A DNA stretch of 64,000 nt, taken from the NCBI RefSeq assembly GCF_002086115.1, contig NZ_MVHJ01000022.1, forward strand, positions 1-64,000. The letters run 5' to 3'. Below, piece by piece: positions 16,023 to 23,961 of the stretch (position 1 is its first letter; each line of letters opens with the position of its first letter). The position numbers and the translations under genes are program-made. Source of the stretch: Mycolicibacterium bacteremicum. Its GTDB lineage: Bacteria; Actinomycetota; Actinomycetes; Mycobacteriales; Mycobacteriaceae. The notes under the pieces were generated by a model, which worked only from the letters and a program-made list of their open reading frames with translations, searched no databases and was not told the DNA's origin.

Positions 16023-16447
16023 TGTCGTCCCCGTCGCCGGATCAGCCACTGGGCTATCTGCTGCACCGCGCCGCGCTGGCCCTGCGCAACGACGTCACCT
16101 CCCGCGTGTTGGAACCGCTGAATCTCACATTCCCGCAGTACATCTGCATGCGCATCCTGTCCAAGGCGCCCGGTCGTTCGAACGCCGAACTGGCCCGCGA
16201 GGTCGCCGTCTCGCCCCAGGCGATGAACATGGTGCTGCGGGCCCTGCAGGAACGCGGCCTGATCACTCGCCCGGCCACCGTGTCCGCCGGGCGGGCGCTA
16301 CCTGCCGAGCTCACCCGCGAGGGACTGACTCTCCTGGCCCGCACCGACGACGGGGTGCGCGACGCCGAGCGACGGATACTGGGCCGGCTGACCGACGGCG
16401 ACCGCGCCGCACTCAAGACCATCCTGGCCGCCGTCGGCACCGACTAG
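16022..16447 (+). CDS. MarR-family regulator, Rv2887-like
   Basis: 141 residues with a central winged helix-turn-helix: LNLTFPQYICMRILSKAPGR, SNAELAREVAVSPQAMNMVL and RALQERGLITRPATVSAGRALPAELT. It resembles M. tuberculosis Rv2887 as I recall it (LGYLL, SPQAMN..LR.L, TVS.GR.LPA.LT). Mutations in Rv2887 derepress Rv0560c and give drug resistance in M. tuberculosis. ATG 16022 gives the family-typical length; an in-frame ATG at 16013 is an alternative. The palindromes before it argue for autorepression and joint control of the divergent methyltransferase. Its stop overlaps that of the amine oxidase (convergent, CTAG). Confidence 0.9.
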   Translation: MSSPSPDQPLGYLLHRAALALRNDVTSRVLEPLNLTFPQYICMRILSKAPGRSNAELAREVAVSPQAMNMVLRALQERGLITRPATVSAGRALPAELTREGLTLLARTDDGVRDAERRILGRLTDGDRAALKTILAAVGTD

Positions 16448-18420
16448 TGGCTGTGGCAGGCCTTCGGCGGGGACGGTGGCAGGTCGAGCGCGGGATTGCC
16501 GTCGAAGAAGCCGACCGGCTTGAGCTTGAAACCGGTGTAGTGGCACGGCATCACCGGCCAGTCCTCCGGGCAGACGACGTGGTGTGCGCCGACGGTGTAC
16601 CAGAGCACCACATCGGTGTCCTCCAGTGGCGCGTCATCGGCGATGTACTCCGGCAGCCCCTGGGCGTCGGCCGATTGGTACATGTAGTTGCCCGCGGCGT
16701 AGAGCTCCCTAGGGTCGAACCTGGTCACCCAGAGGTTGTGCTGGACGAATCGCGCCCGGTCATAGATGACCGAGCCCTCCTGCACCATCACCGGCACGAT
16801 GTCCTTGGGCATCAGCTTGTAGCCCACCGGTGACCCGAACTCGTTGAGCTTGCTGGGATTGACCACCTTCCAGTACCGGCCCGTCGCGTACTCCCAGTCC
16901 CGCGCGCCCTCGGCCTCGGACGCCACCAGGGTGTCCCTGGTGATCCAGGCATTGTGGTGTGGGTTGAGCGCCGCGTCGGGCTCCGGGATCGAATCCACCT
17001 CGTACACACTGTTTCCCGGTCCGTCGATGGACATGTCCATCCGGAAGTTGAAGAAGTGTTGGTGATTGGGGCCGTACATGCCGGGGGCGACCATCTTGCC
17101 CCAGCGCGGGATCTCGCCTTCGGCGACCGCCCCGGTGGTCAGCACGCCGGTGAGCTTGACCTCCATCTCGATGGAGGCGTCGTTGTACAGGTACCAGAAG
17201 AACCCGTACTCGTAGTTACCCACCGTGCATATCATCGAGATCACCAACCGCCGCGAGCGACGCACCTCCACCGCACCGGTGCGGAAATCTGTGTGCTTCC
17301 AGGAGATTCCGTAATCCTCCTCGTGCATGCAGATGGCATTGGGAATCGTGACGGCATTGCCGTCGGAATCGTTGACCGTCCCGTCGAAGTAGAAGATCTC
17401 ACCCAGGCAGTCGCACCCGAGGGTCAGCGGATTGGCCGAGAAGCCCATACCCACCTCGCCCATGTCGAAGACGTTCTTGTTCCAGTGCGTGGGCGAGGAA
17501 TCACCGTAGGGCACCACCATCTCCGAGAGCGCGGCCCGGTACATGATCGGCCGCACGGTCCCCCGGTCGGTGTAGGTGAGCTCATGCAGCACCAGCCCCT
17601 CGCGCGGGTTGAAACCCACCCGCAGCGACCACTTCTGCCAGGTCACATTCCAGCCGTCGACGGTGAAGCTCGGCCCGTCAGGCTGGGTGATCGCGATCTC
17701 CTTCACACCGTCCCGGAAGCCGTCGAAGGCGGGCCGGTTGTCGGGGCTGAACATGAACTCGGGTGCGTAGTTGCCGCCCTTGGCCGGCAGCGCCACCACA
17801 CCATGGTCTTCCACGTCGAGCACGGTCATGGTGTCCAGGTCGAACGTGACGATCAAACCCTCGACCGGGCGTGCGTAACCGTTCTCGTTCGGTGCGGCCC
17901 GCATGAACGTCAACGGCCGGCAGATCAAGGGCGAATTGTCGTAGTGGTCCTGCGCACCGTAGTAGCCGGCCGGCCACGGATCGATCATCGCGAGGCCGAA
18001 GTCGGTGACACCGCGCTTGCGCAGCGCCTCCTGCCACCGCGGGTCCTTCCTCACTGCCTCCTCCACACCGGTCATGTGCTCGACCAGGTAGGACGGGAAG
18101 CGACCGGGAACCGCCGTCCAGGAGTCGATGACGCGCGCCTCGATGTCCACGACCGCCTCGTAGATCATCTTCGCCGCGGCGTCGTACATCGTCACGAACG
18201 CCTGACGCGGCACAGCCGGGAGTCCCTGGAATGTCAGCTGCGGTGTTTTGGCCGGCTCCGCCAGGCTGATCATGACGAACTTCAATGTCGGTGTCGCATA
18301 GTCCGATGCGGTGATGACGGCAGCGGCCGCTTCGATCTCGGGCCCGGTCAGCGGGTCGAGCGGGTACCGGGTGTCGGGTTGGGTGTACCCGGCGCTCAGC
18401 ACGGTGCTGTCCATCGTCAT
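16444..18420 (-). CDS. copper amine oxidase (primary-amine oxidase)
   Basis: 658 residues. It oxidises primary amines to aldehydes with release of ammonia and hydrogen peroxide, using Cu(II) and topaquinone. The topaquinone precursor is Tyr403 in GNYEYG. Copper ligands are His453 and His455 in NHQHFFNFRMD, and His627 in PCHYTGFKL. The catalytic-base Asp is about residue 319 in VFDMGEVGMG. Positions agree closely with Arthrobacter-type enzymes. There is no signal peptide, so it should be cytoplasmic. The ATG at 18420 overlaps the APC permease stop (ATGA). It is the last gene of a five-gene operon that also holds the probable amine or amino-acid importer. Preferred amine unknown (tyramine, phenethylamine or histamine would be typical). 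Confidence 0.95.
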   Translation of the reverse strand: MTMDSTVLSAGYTQPDTRYPLDPLTGPEIEAAAAVITASDYATPTLKFVMISLAEPAKTPQLTFQGLPAVPRQAFVTMYDAAAKMIYEAVVDIEARVIDSWTAVPGRFPSYLVEHMTGVEEAVRKDPRWQEALRKRGVTDFGLAMIDPWPAGYYGAQDHYDNSPLICRPLTFMRAAPNENGYARPVEGLIVTFDLDTMTVLDVEDHGVVALPAKGGNYAPEFMFSPDNRPAFDGFRDGVKEIAITQPDGPSFTVDGWNVTWQKWSLRVGFNPREGLVLHELTYTDRGTVRPIMYRAALSEMVVPYGDSSPTHWNKNVFDMGEVGMGFSANPLTLGCDCLGEIFYFDGTVNDSDGNAVTIPNAICMHEEDYGISWKHTDFRTGAVEVRRSRRLVISMICTVGNYEYGFFWYLYNDASIEMEVKLTGVLTTGAVAEGEIPRWGKMVAPGMYGPNHQHFFNFRMDMSIDGPGNSVYEVDSIPEPDAALNPHHNAWITRDTLVASEAEGARDWEYATGRYWKVVNPSKLNEFGSPVGYKLMPKDIVPVMVQEGSVIYDRARFVQHNLWVTRFDPRELYAAGNYMYQSADAQGLPEYIADDAPLEDTDVVLWYTVGAHHVVCPEDWPVMPCHYTGFKLKPVGFFDGNPALDLPPSPPKACHSH

Positions 18421-19931
18421 TTTGCTGCGTCCTCCGCATCTGTCTTGGTGAGATCGAATACCGCCAGGTGGGCCAGTGCGTCGTCCTGTGACACCTTGCG
18501 GGCCGAGCGGCGCCCGAAGACATAGACGGTGAGGCCGAGGGCGAACATGCCCAGGCTGATCCCGCCCACCCACGTCATCCAGGTGCCCTGCGGGACGTCG
18601 ATCCACGGGGTGACGAAGGAGTAGTAGATGCCGCCCATGGTGCCGATGGATCCGATCACCGCGACGGTCCACACCCCGGCCATCCCGCCGGGGATACGCC
18701 AGAACTGTTCGGCGGCATAGCGATCCGCGTACTTCTTGCGGGCCACGATCACCGGGATCAGGAAGAAGAAGCCACTGAGCAGCCACACCGTGGACAATCC
18801 GCCCTGCAGGTAGATGGTGACATTGGCCATGCTGCTCTGCGAGTACAACCCGACCAGTATCAGCGAGGAGATCACGCCCTGGATCAGCACCGCGGTGACC
18901 GGGTTGCGGGTCCGCGGGTTGAGGTGGGTGAAGATGCGCGGCAGGTGACGCTCCAGTCCGGAGACGAAGATCAGCCGCGAGTAGGCCACCTGATAGGTCA
19001 TCAATGCCACGATGATGATGAACGCCAGCACGATGGCGCAGATCTCCATCAATCCGGGGAAGCCCGCGACATCGAGCATGCCGATCACACCGGTCACCGG
19101 GTCGATCTGATCACCGGGCAGGGCCATCATGGTGCCGAGCGTGGTCAGCAGGTAGATCACCACCAGCGCAGTCGAACCCCACAGGATCATCTTGGGTCCG
19201 CTCTTGCGCACCGACAGGAACTCCGCGCCCATGTTGTAGGGCGTCTCCACGCCGAGCAGGTACAGCAGCACGGTGCCGTACAGGAAGCCCGCGACGGCGA
19301 AGTTGGGGATGGTCGCCTCGGCCCAGCTGAACGGGGTGGCCGAACCGTTGTTGACGGCGAACAGCAGGCCCGAGATGAAGATCGTCAGCGTCAGGATGCC
19401 GTAGACGACGAAGACGATGTTCATGATCTTCTGGTTCGCGGCCAGCTTCGCCAGCGCGAGTCCGATGACCGTCCACAGGATCACCAGCTGCAGGATGATG
19501 CTGGTCGTCAGTCCCAGCTCGGCGTGGAAGGCCAGTAGCAAGAACTGCAGCACCACCGCGGGTGAGGATGCCGCGTTCAGGATCACCGGCACCCACGACA
19601 GGTAACCGCCGATGAATCCCCAGGTCTCCCCCATCGTGCGGGTCGCCCAGATGTACACACCACCTTGTCCCGGCCAGAGGTTGCCGAGTTCGACCACGGC
19701 CATGCCGGCCGGCACCAGGAAGGTGAGAATGCCGAGCACCCACATCGGGATGGCGGTCCAGCCGCCGCCGGCCATCACCGACGAGCCGGTGATCCAGCAG
19801 ATGATGAACACATACGCGGCGGTCAGGCCGAAGGTGGTCATCACCTTGGGCAGGATCTGTTCGGGGACAAGCTCTGTGGTCATGAGCTTGTCCCGCGCGG
19901 CGGTCGGGGTGGCTTCCAATTCTGCAGTCAT
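18417..19931 (-). CDS. APC-superfamily amino acid/amine permease
   Basis: 504 residues with about twelve hydrophobic segments. It starts at VMTTFGLTAAYVFIICWITGSS and contains WPGQGGVYIWATRTMGETWGF, a typical APC block after helix 2. It should import amino acids or amines by ion coupling. Both ends are coupled: ATGA with the ABC ATPase upstream (19928-19931) and with the amine oxidase downstream (18417-18420). The tight link to the oxidase suggests it takes up the oxidase substrate. Confidence 0.92.
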   Translation of the reverse strand: MTAELEATPTAARDKLMTTELVPEQILPKVMTTFGLTAAYVFIICWITGSSVMAGGGWTAIPMWVLGILTFLVPAGMAVVELGNLWPGQGGVYIWATRTMGETWGFIGGYLSWVPVILNAASSPAVVLQFLLLAFHAELGLTTSIILQLVILWTVIGLALAKLAANQKIMNIVFVVYGILTLTIFISGLLFAVNNGSATPFSWAEATIPNFAVAGFLYGTVLLYLLGVETPYNMGAEFLSVRKSGPKMILWGSTALVVIYLLTTLGTMMALPGDQIDPVTGVIGMLDVAGFPGLMEICAIVLAFIIIVALMTYQVAYSRLIFVSGLERHLPRIFTHLNPRTRNPVTAVLIQGVISSLILVGLYSQSSMANVTIYLQGGLSTVWLLSGFFFLIPVIVARKKYADRYAAEQFWRIPGGMAGVWTVAVIGSIGTMGGIYYSFVTPWIDVPQGTWMTWVGGISLGMFALGLTVYVFGRRSARKVSQDDALAHLAVFDLTKTDAEDAAK

Positions 19932-20653
19932 ACGATCTGTCCGTCCTTCATTCGCACTACCCGGGTTGCTTCGTCGGCCACTGCTGCGTCATGGGTGCTC
20001 GCGACAACCGTGACGCCCAGCGTCGAGCACAGGTCACGCAGCATGCGCACCACTGTTTCCCCCGTGCGCTGGTCCAGGTTCGCCGTCGGCTCGTCGGCCA
20101 GCACGAGCGTCGGGTTGGAGATCAACGACCGCGCGATGGCGGTGCGCTGTTGTTCACCACCGGACATCCTGGTCGGCTGGTGGTGCACGCGGTGGCCGAG
20201 TCCGACGATCTCCAACAATTCGGTGGCGCGCTGCCGCAGCGCCTTGCGGTCGTATGGTTCGAACATCAGTGGTAGTTCCACGTTCTCCACGGCCGACAGG
20301 AACGGGATCAAGTTGTAGCTCTGGAAGATGAAGCCGATGGTGTCGTGCCGCAGCGCGGCGAACTGGCTCTCGGTCAGCTTGGCGGTGTCCTGGCCGGCCA
20401 CCGATACGGTGCCCTTCGTCGGCCGGTCCAATCCACCCATGATGTTGAGCAGCGTCGATTTTCCGCTGCCGCTGGGTCCCATCAGGCAGACGAATTCACC
20501 TGGTAGCACGGTGAGTTCGACGGCGATGAGGGCCTTGACCACCTCATCGCCGAGCTTGTGCAGCTTCCAGACGTCGGAGATGTCGACGACGGGTGCCGGA
20601 TCGGCGCCCGAGGTGACGGCGACGGGGTTCTCGTCGATGGCGGTCATGGTCAT
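19928..20653 (-). CDS. ABC transporter ATP-binding protein, MacB/LolD type
   Basis: 241 residues. Walker A is GPSGSGKST; the Q-loop is in FIFQSYNLIPFLSAVENVELP; the ABC signature MSGGEQQRTAIARSLI and Walker B TLVLADEPTANLD follow. The NLIPFLSAVENVELP stretch and TANLDQRTGE are typical of the MacB/LolD/FtsE group, which works with FtsX-type permeases such as the two upstream. ATG 20653 overlaps the upstream stop (ATGA). An in-frame ATG at 20647 sits six bases after GGAGG and could be used instead. Such systems often act on envelope substrates mechanically rather than as importers. Confidence 0.93.
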   Translation of the reverse strand: MTMTAIDENPVAVTSGADPAPVVDISDVWKLHKLGDEVVKALIAVELTVLPGEFVCLMGPSGSGKSTLLNIMGGLDRPTKGTVSVAGQDTAKLTESQFAALRHDTIGFIFQSYNLIPFLSAVENVELPLMFEPYDRKALRQRATELLEIVGLGHRVHHQPTRMSGGEQQRTAIARSLISNPTLVLADEPTANLDQRTGETVVRMLRDLCSTLGVTVVASTHDAAVADEATRVVRMKDGQIV

Positions 20654-21213
20654 CCTCCGCTGCTCAGTGATCGGATCGGGGGCCGCGAGGCGGCGTTCCA
20701 GGTGGGGACGATGCTGGTGGCCAGCGCGGCAGTGATGCTGACGACGACCGCGAGAGCGGCGCCGCCGGCCAGACCGAGCAAGTCGACACCGGCGGGTGCG
20801 AAACCGGTGGCGCCGAGTCCTATCCCGACGACGGCGGCCAGCGCGGCACCGGCGAGGGCTCCGCTGAGTGCGGCCAGTATCGGTTCCACCAACAGGGCGA
20901 TCACCACCGGTCGGCGCCGGATCCCGTTGGCCCCCAGCACGCCGAGCTCGCGGGTGCGACCGGCGACGGTGCGCGTGGTGGCTACCGCCACCTCCACGAC
21001 GCCGACCAGCAGTACGGTCACCGCGATCAGCAGAACGGCCGCGCCGATCTCGTCGGCGTTTCCCAGGGCGGCGGACTGGGCCCGGATTCCCTCTGCCATA
21101 CCGAGCACGATCACCACCAGGAATGCGCCGGTGGCGGTCGTGACGGCAGGCAGGATCATCTCGCGGATCCGTCGGCGGGCGGACAGCCAGCCGTAGCTCA
21201 ATCCGTATCGCAT
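20650..21213 (-). CDS. ABC permease, FtsX-like, short
   Basis: 187 residues from ATG 21213 (MRYGLSYGWLSARRRIREM). It has an N-terminal membrane helix, then three C-terminal helices around TRTVAGRTRELGVLGANGIRRRPVVIALLVEPILAALSG, the FtsX/MacB core in which RxRExGxL.A.G contacts the ATPase. The extracytoplasmic loop between helix 1 and helix 2 is almost absent, unlike its partner at 21248, so the two permeases form an asymmetric pair. An open frame reaches 21306, but the extra residues are not family-like. It ends in an ATGA overlap with the ATPase. Confidence 0.85.
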   Translation of the reverse strand: MRYGLSYGWLSARRRIREMILPAVTTATGAFLVVIVLGMAEGIRAQSAALGNADEIGAAVLLIAVTVLLVGVVEVAVATTRTVAGRTRELGVLGANGIRRRPVVIALLVEPILAALSGALAGAALAAVVGIGLGATGFAPAGVDLLGLAGGAALAVVVSITAALATSIVPTWNAASRPPIRSLSSGG

Positions 21214-21247
21214 CTCAGCTGCACCCCTCTCCTCTTCGCGCAGGCGC

Positions 21248-22411
21248 TCATCGGCCCCCCAGCAGATCGACCGGGCGCTGTTGCAGCAGGCGGTGCACGG
21301 GAACAAGTGCGCCGACGATGGCCATGGCCGGGATGAAGGCGGCGACCATGCCGGCGGCCTGGCCCCAGGCGCTCAGCGTGGCGATCTGCGGGATCACCAG
21401 TGCGACAGCAAGTCCGGCGCTCAGGACGCCGACGATATAGGCCGTCAGGAACACGATGCCGGATTCGACGAGGAAGAAGTACAGCACCTCGTCGGCCAGT
21501 CCGATGCTGGACATGATGCCGAACTCCCGCTTGCGCTCGGCGACGGCGGCCAGGAACGAGGACACCGCGATGACGAAACCGAGGATCAGTCCGATGGTCG
21601 AGATGATGCCGAGCGTGGAGCTGGTGACCTTGCCGGAGAACAGCGCGGAGAATTTCTGTTCGAAGGTCAGCGGGCCCGAGCCGCCCACGGTGTCATAGAT
21701 GAGGCCGGGGCCCGCCGGGTCTGGCCGGACCGCGGGGTCGGACGAGTACGCCAGGCCGGTGGCGGCGCCGAAGATCTGGGCCAGGTCACGACGTTGTTCC
21801 TGACCGATCGGCGCGGTGACGGTCCACCATCCATTCTCACCGATGGTCTGCCGCGCCAGATCTGTTGTCACCGTGATGGATTCACCGTCACCGTCGACAT
21901 CCACGGCCAACCTCTGCCCCCCGATGTCCAGCGTGGCGCCGTCGGCCATACCCATCCGGGCGGCGAGCTCTGAGCCGATGATGGCCTGCCCGGCACTGAC
22001 ATCTTCGGCGCCGCGCAGCGATACCGTGGTGTCGCCGACGGTGGTGACCCCCGCCAGGGTGCGGATCGCACCCCAGTCCGGCGGTGCGACGAAGGTGGGC
22101 GCCGGGCCGTCGGTCACCAGGGCCCGGGCCGCCGGGTCGTAGTGCACACCGGCGGCGGGAACCACCCACAACTGGGACTCGCCGAGGACTTCGGTCACCG
22201 AATCCGCGCCGGTGATGGCGAAACTCGCCGAGATGGTGCGCACGACGGTGACGCAGGCGATCGCCAGGGCGATGCCGAGAACAGCGAGCACAAAGCGTTC
22301 GGGTCGGCGGCGGATGTTCGCGACCGCGAATCGGACAAGGCACCCGAAGGTGTTCCCCGACGTGCGGGCGATCTCCGGTGACCGAACGATTGTGGGTGCG
22401 AGGGGCTCCAC
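21248..22411 (-). CDS. ABC permease, FtsX/MacB-like, with large extracytoplasmic domain
   Basis: 387 residues. Helix 1 (RFVLAVLGIALAIACVTVVRTI) is followed by an extracytoplasmic MacB-PCD-like domain of roughly 220 residues. Three helices come next, with ERKREFGIMSSIGLADEVLYFFLVESG as the cytoplasmic coupling region and HRLLQQRPVDLLGGR at the end. It is the first gene of the operon and lies 34 bp before the short permease. The 118-bp gap to the amidase holds the likely promoter, but readthrough from the amidase is possible. The substrate is not visible. Confidence 0.9.
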   Translation of the reverse strand: MEPLAPTIVRSPEIARTSGNTFGCLVRFAVANIRRRPERFVLAVLGIALAIACVTVVRTISASFAITGADSVTEVLGESQLWVVPAAGVHYDPAARALVTDGPAPTFVAPPDWGAIRTLAGVTTVGDTTVSLRGAEDVSAGQAIIGSELAARMGMADGATLDIGGQRLAVDVDGDGESITVTTDLARQTIGENGWWTVTAPIGQEQRRDLAQIFGAATGLAYSSDPAVRPDPAGPGLIYDTVGGSGPLTFEQKFSALFSGKVTSSTLGIISTIGLILGFVIAVSSFLAAVAERKREFGIMSSIGLADEVLYFFLVESGIVFLTAYIVGVLSAGLAVALVIPQIATLSAWGQAAGMVAAFIPAMAIVGALVPVHRLLQQRPVDLLGGR

Positions 22412-22529
22412 GGAAAGAATGGTGGGCGCAACGTGTTTCGTCCACCGAGATACCCGGTATCGGCGGAGTTACACGAACCGCACTGCGATTACGACGATAT
22501 GTCGCGGTCGCTTCGGATTTCGTCGCCTG

Positions 22530-23924
22530 TCAGTCCTGGATACGCGCGAACGGACTGGCCTGCTCCAGTTCAAAGGCCAGTTCCAGCAGCGTGCGTTCGT
22601 TGCCCGCGGTGGCCGCGAACATCGCACCGATCGGCATGCCGTCGGCAGACCGGTTCAGCGGCAACGAGATTGCCGGATCACCTGTGACATTCTGCAGCGG
22701 GGTGAAGGCCACCCAGTCGATCAGTCGGTCGATGATCTGCTGATAGTCCGCGGTGGGATCGAGGTGCCCGATCCGCGGTGTCAGGTCGGCGAGGGTCGGC
22801 ATGAGCAGCACGTCGTAGCGCTGCCCCAGGCGCGCGGTGATGCGACGGATGCGCGAGAGCCGGGCGATGACCAGCGGCATCCGGTGCAGATTGCGGCCCG
22901 CCAGTTGCTCCAGTCCGCGGGTCAGGTTGTCCAACCGGCCCCGGTCGAAGGTCGGGCCGAAGGTCCGTCTGCCACCGCGCACCAGAGCGAACGCCAACAG
23001 CGACCAGTACTGCAGGAAGTCGTTCATGAACGACGCCGGGATCGGATTGGCGATCTCGGTCACCCGGTGACCCAGCCCCTCCAACAGGGCGGCGGTCTTC
23101 ATGGTTGCCTCGCGCACCTGCGGACTGGCCTCGCGGGCAATCGATTCCGTGGTGACGGCGATGCGCAACCGTCGCGTTCCCGGACCGGTGACGTCGCCGA
23201 TCGGTGGCAGCTTCGGGTTGCGGTAGAGCATTTCCATCTCCCGGTAGAACGCCGCGGTGTCGCGGACCGACCGGGTGAGCACGCCGTTGGCCACGATGCG
23301 CAGCGGCATCTGACGCATCTGCCGGTCCAGTGGCAGCCTGCCCCGGGTGGGCTTCAGCCCGATCAGGCCGGTGCAGGCCGCCGGGATGCGGATGGAGCCG
23401 CCACCGTCGTTGGCGTGGGCGATCGGAACGACGCCGGCGGCAACGAAGGCACCCGACCCCGAGGACGACGCCCCGGCGGTGTACTCGGGATTCCAGGGAT
23501 TGCGCACGGCTCCCAGACGCGGGTGTTCGGCCGAGGCGCTGAACCCGAATTCCGAAAGTTGGGTCTTGCCCAGCGCGACCAGTCCGGTAGCCAGGTAACT
23601 GCGGGCGAAGTCCCCGTCGGCGGGCGCGGGCCGCGGCACCCAGGCGTCGGTGCCATCCATCGTGGGCAGGCCCGCGACATCGGCGTTGTCCTTGACGAAC
23701 GTGGGGACACCGGCGAAGAAGCCACCGCGGGGGGTGGCGGCGCGGGCGCGGTCGTAGGCCCGCACGGCCAGGCCGTTCAGGTCCGGGTTGACGGCCTCGG
23801 CGCGGGCGATGGCGGCCTCGATGACCTCGGCCCGGGACACGGTGCCGGCCCGGAGCGCGGCGGCCAGACCGACCGCGTCGAGATCGCCGAGTGCGTCGTC
23901 GCCGAAGGCGTGGATGCGTGCCAT
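22530..23924 (-). CDS. amiC: amidase (amidase-signature family), AmiC-like
   Basis: 464 residues. It hydrolyses a carboxylic amide to acid plus ammonia or an amine. The Ser-cisSer-Lys triad is visible: Lys in VPTFVKDN, cis-Ser in GASSSGSGAFVAAG, and the nucleophilic Ser in NDGGGSIRIPAACTGLIGLKP. It closely resembles Rv2888c (AmiC) as I recall it, for example KTQLSEFGFSA.AEHPRLG and GVVPIAHANDGGGSIRIPAAC. It holds the same position upstream of tsf, with a sugar transferase between. It lies just before the amine-oxidase operon on the same strand, so a product amine feeding that pathway is conceivable but unproved. Confidence 0.93.
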   Translation of the reverse strand: MARIHAFGDDALGDLDAVGLAAALRAGTVSRAEVIEAAIARAEAVNPDLNGLAVRAYDRARAATPRGGFFAGVPTFVKDNADVAGLPTMDGTDAWVPRPAPADGDFARSYLATGLVALGKTQLSEFGFSASAEHPRLGAVRNPWNPEYTAGASSSGSGAFVAAGVVPIAHANDGGGSIRIPAACTGLIGLKPTRGRLPLDRQMRQMPLRIVANGVLTRSVRDTAAFYREMEMLYRNPKLPPIGDVTGPGTRRLRIAVTTESIAREASPQVREATMKTAALLEGLGHRVTEIANPIPASFMNDFLQYWSLLAFALVRGGRRTFGPTFDRGRLDNLTRGLEQLAGRNLHRMPLVIARLSRIRRITARLGQRYDVLLMPTLADLTPRIGHLDPTADYQQIIDRLIDWVAFTPLQNVTGDPAISLPLNRSADGMPIGAMFAATAGNERTLLELAFELEQASPFARIQD

Positions 23925-23961
23925 CGCCCGACGGTACCAGTACGTACCAGAGGTCCGTGGA

